DNA of 6,258 bases from a bacterium. GTDB taxonomy: Bacteria; Fidelibacterota; UBA2242. The notes under the pieces are model-generated. The model searched no databases, was not told where the DNA came from, and saw only the letters and a program-made list of their open reading frames with translations. The translations under genes were made by a program, and so were the position numbers. Below, piece after piece: positions 5,534 to 6,258 of the stretch (within the stretch, counting starts at the first letter, position 1; every line of letters starts with the position of its first letter). The stretch covers positions 1-6,258 of the forward strand of contig JAHIOG010000144.1 of assembly GCA_018895675.1 (NCBI GenBank). The letters run 5' to 3'.

Positions 5534-5629
5534 AAGGAAATTTCTTATGTTCGTAGTGTTAAAAGGCATCGTGAAACAGAAATTTACCCGGACGAAAAAA
5601 TATTTTATCGAAAGCTAAAAAATGATTAA
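5534..5629 (+). pseudogene. Possible 3' remnant of an unidentified gene
   Basis: After a stop at 5531-5533, a frame of 31 sense codons runs to TAA 5627-5629 with no good start codon. It reads KEISYVRSVKRHRETE, then IYPDEKIFYRKLKND, and its charged, Tyr-containing composition looks like a genuine protein C-terminus rather than random AT-rich translation. I do not recognise the protein. In another frame, an ATG at 5547 with an AAAGG site at 5533-5537 opens a 23-codon ORF (5547-5618). That is the alternative reading, and I consider it less protein-like. Either way the stretch sits between lgt and GNAT leader C, where other junctions in this locus carry gene debris. Confidence 0.25.
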
Positions 5630-5634
5630 TATAT

Positions 5635-5700
5635 AGTTCGGATAATTGAATGATAAAAAATTATTTTCAGGGAAATTAAACCACAATATGGGAACTGACA
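5635..5700 (+). promoter_or_regulatory. GNAT-gene leader, copy C (in front of the intact gene)
   Basis: Bases 5655-5690 are identical to 1785-1820, and the match continues with one change to the ATG. Further upstream only TTCGGA is shared, and the CCGGTG stretch of leaders A and B is missing, as if about ten bases were lost. No convincing promoter or terminator hairpin is visible. Leader C is probably the working 5' untranslated region of the GNAT-like gene. Confidence 0.5.
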
Positions 5701-6258
5701 ATGAATAATATGAATATCATAATCAAAAAAGTTGAAAACAAGCGTGATCTGAAAAGATTTATATCTTTTCCGTATAAACTTTATGCCGGGAATAAATACT
5801 GGGTACCTCCGTTGCGTTTTGATGAAATGAATACTTTACGTAGAGATAAAAATCCCGCCTTCGAATTTTGTGAAGTAAAATATTGGCTTGCGTACAAAGA
5901 CGGAAAAATCGCCGGCAGAATTGCCGGGATCATCAACTGGCGATACGTTGAAGAATGGAAAAACAGATACGCTCGTTTCGGATGGATAGATTTTATTGAT
6001 GATAAGGATGTGTCGAAAGCATTGATTGAAACTGTGGAGAAATGGGCTAAAGAAAAAGGTATGGAAGCCGTTCATGGACCTTTAGGATTTACCGATCTTG
6101 ATTATGAAGGAATGTTGATTGAGGGCTTTGAAGAACTCGGTACAATGGCTACAATATACAATTATTCCTATTATCCTAAACACCTTGAAAAATATGGCTA
6201 TACAAAAGACATCGATTGGGTTGAGTTCGAAGTAAAGGCGCCGCAAGAAGTTCCTGAA
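5701..6258 (+). CDS. GNAT-like acyltransferase-family protein (3' truncated by window edge; copy C)
   Basis: This reads 186 codons from the ATG at 5701 to the window edge without a stop. It belongs to a family of roughly 370-residue GNAT-fold proteins, common in Bacteroidota and related phyla, usually annotated 'hypothetical' or 'N-acetyltransferase'. Seen here: the N-terminal KRDLKRFISFPYKLY, then YWVPPLRFDE, then KNPAFEFCEVKYWLAYKDGKIAGRIAG (residues 56-82), a GNAT-like beta-hairpin with the GRIAG turn. The next block, FGWIDFIDD, then GMEAVHGPLGFTD and EGFEELGT, covers the first acetyl-CoA-fold half. Substrate is unknown. A second ATG at 5710 is in frame and gives an N-terminus (MNIIIKKVENKRDL) closer to my memory of the family, so the true start may be there; neither has a good SD. 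Two truncated copies of its 5' end lie upstream at 1831 and 4360, so this family was once present here in several copies. Confidence 0.85.
   Translation, partial: MNNMNIIIKKVENKRDLKRFISFPYKLYAGNKYWVPPLRFDEMNTLRRDKNPAFEFCEVKYWLAYKDGKIAGRIAGIINWRYVEEWKNRYARFGWIDFIDDKDVSKALIETVEKWAKEKGMEAVHGPLGFTDLDYEGMLIEGFEELGTMATIYNYSYYPKHLEKYGYTKDIDWVEFEVKAPQEVPE

Noticed and set aside
5911..5930. Inverted repeat GCCGGC … GCCGGG as a terminator-like hairpin
   Set aside because: It lies within conserved GNAT codons (GRIAG region), with no T-run and coding on both sides.
5836..6075. Minus-strand 79-codon frame opposite the GNAT-like gene
   Set aside because: Phe/Ser-rich antisense shadow of a conserved coding region.

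Overview
The window reads as one co-oriented (+ strand) stretch of a Gram-negative, AT-rich bacterial chromosome. The FCB/Bacteroidota side of the tree is my best guess. That is inferred from the protein style, above all the GNAT-like protein at the right edge, the RND exporter plus RssA-type patatin pair, and the mostly weak Shine-Dalgarno signals. It is not proven. No RNA gene, CRISPR array, transposase or integrase is visible.

Layout from left to right: the C-terminal part of an RND/MMPL-type exporter (1-795); a patatin-like phospholipase (823-1752); a broken 5' fragment of a GNAT-like gene ('copy A', leader 1758-1830, fragment 1831-1920); a diacylglycerol-kinase-family lipid kinase (1925-2806); a PlsC-type acyltransferase (2833-3441); a class I SAM methyltransferase resembling the mycobacterial phthiotriol-dimycocerosate methyltransferase family (3460-4278); a second broken GNAT-like 5' fragment ('copy B', 4360-4533), fused to a duplicate of the acyltransferase 3' end; a copy of the GNAT leader (4594-4666) directly before lgt (4674-5516); a short remnant-like stretch (5534-5629); and the intact start of a GNAT-like gene ('copy C', 5701 to the window edge).

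Functionally, most of the genes act on lipids or the envelope: lipid hydrolysis, lipid phosphorylation, acyl transfer, a probable lipid methylation, lipoprotein diacylglyceryl transfer and an envelope exporter. This is a plausible envelope-lipid neighbourhood, but a shared pathway is inference.

The most unusual aspect is the architecture. The locus looks like a former tandem array of GNAT-like genes that has been invaded and broken. Two truncated 5' ends, three related untranslated leaders and a 58-bp direct repeat mark the junctions where other genes now sit. The lipid kinase appears to take its ribosome binding site from the coding sequence of the broken copy A, and lgt sits immediately behind a recycled leader.
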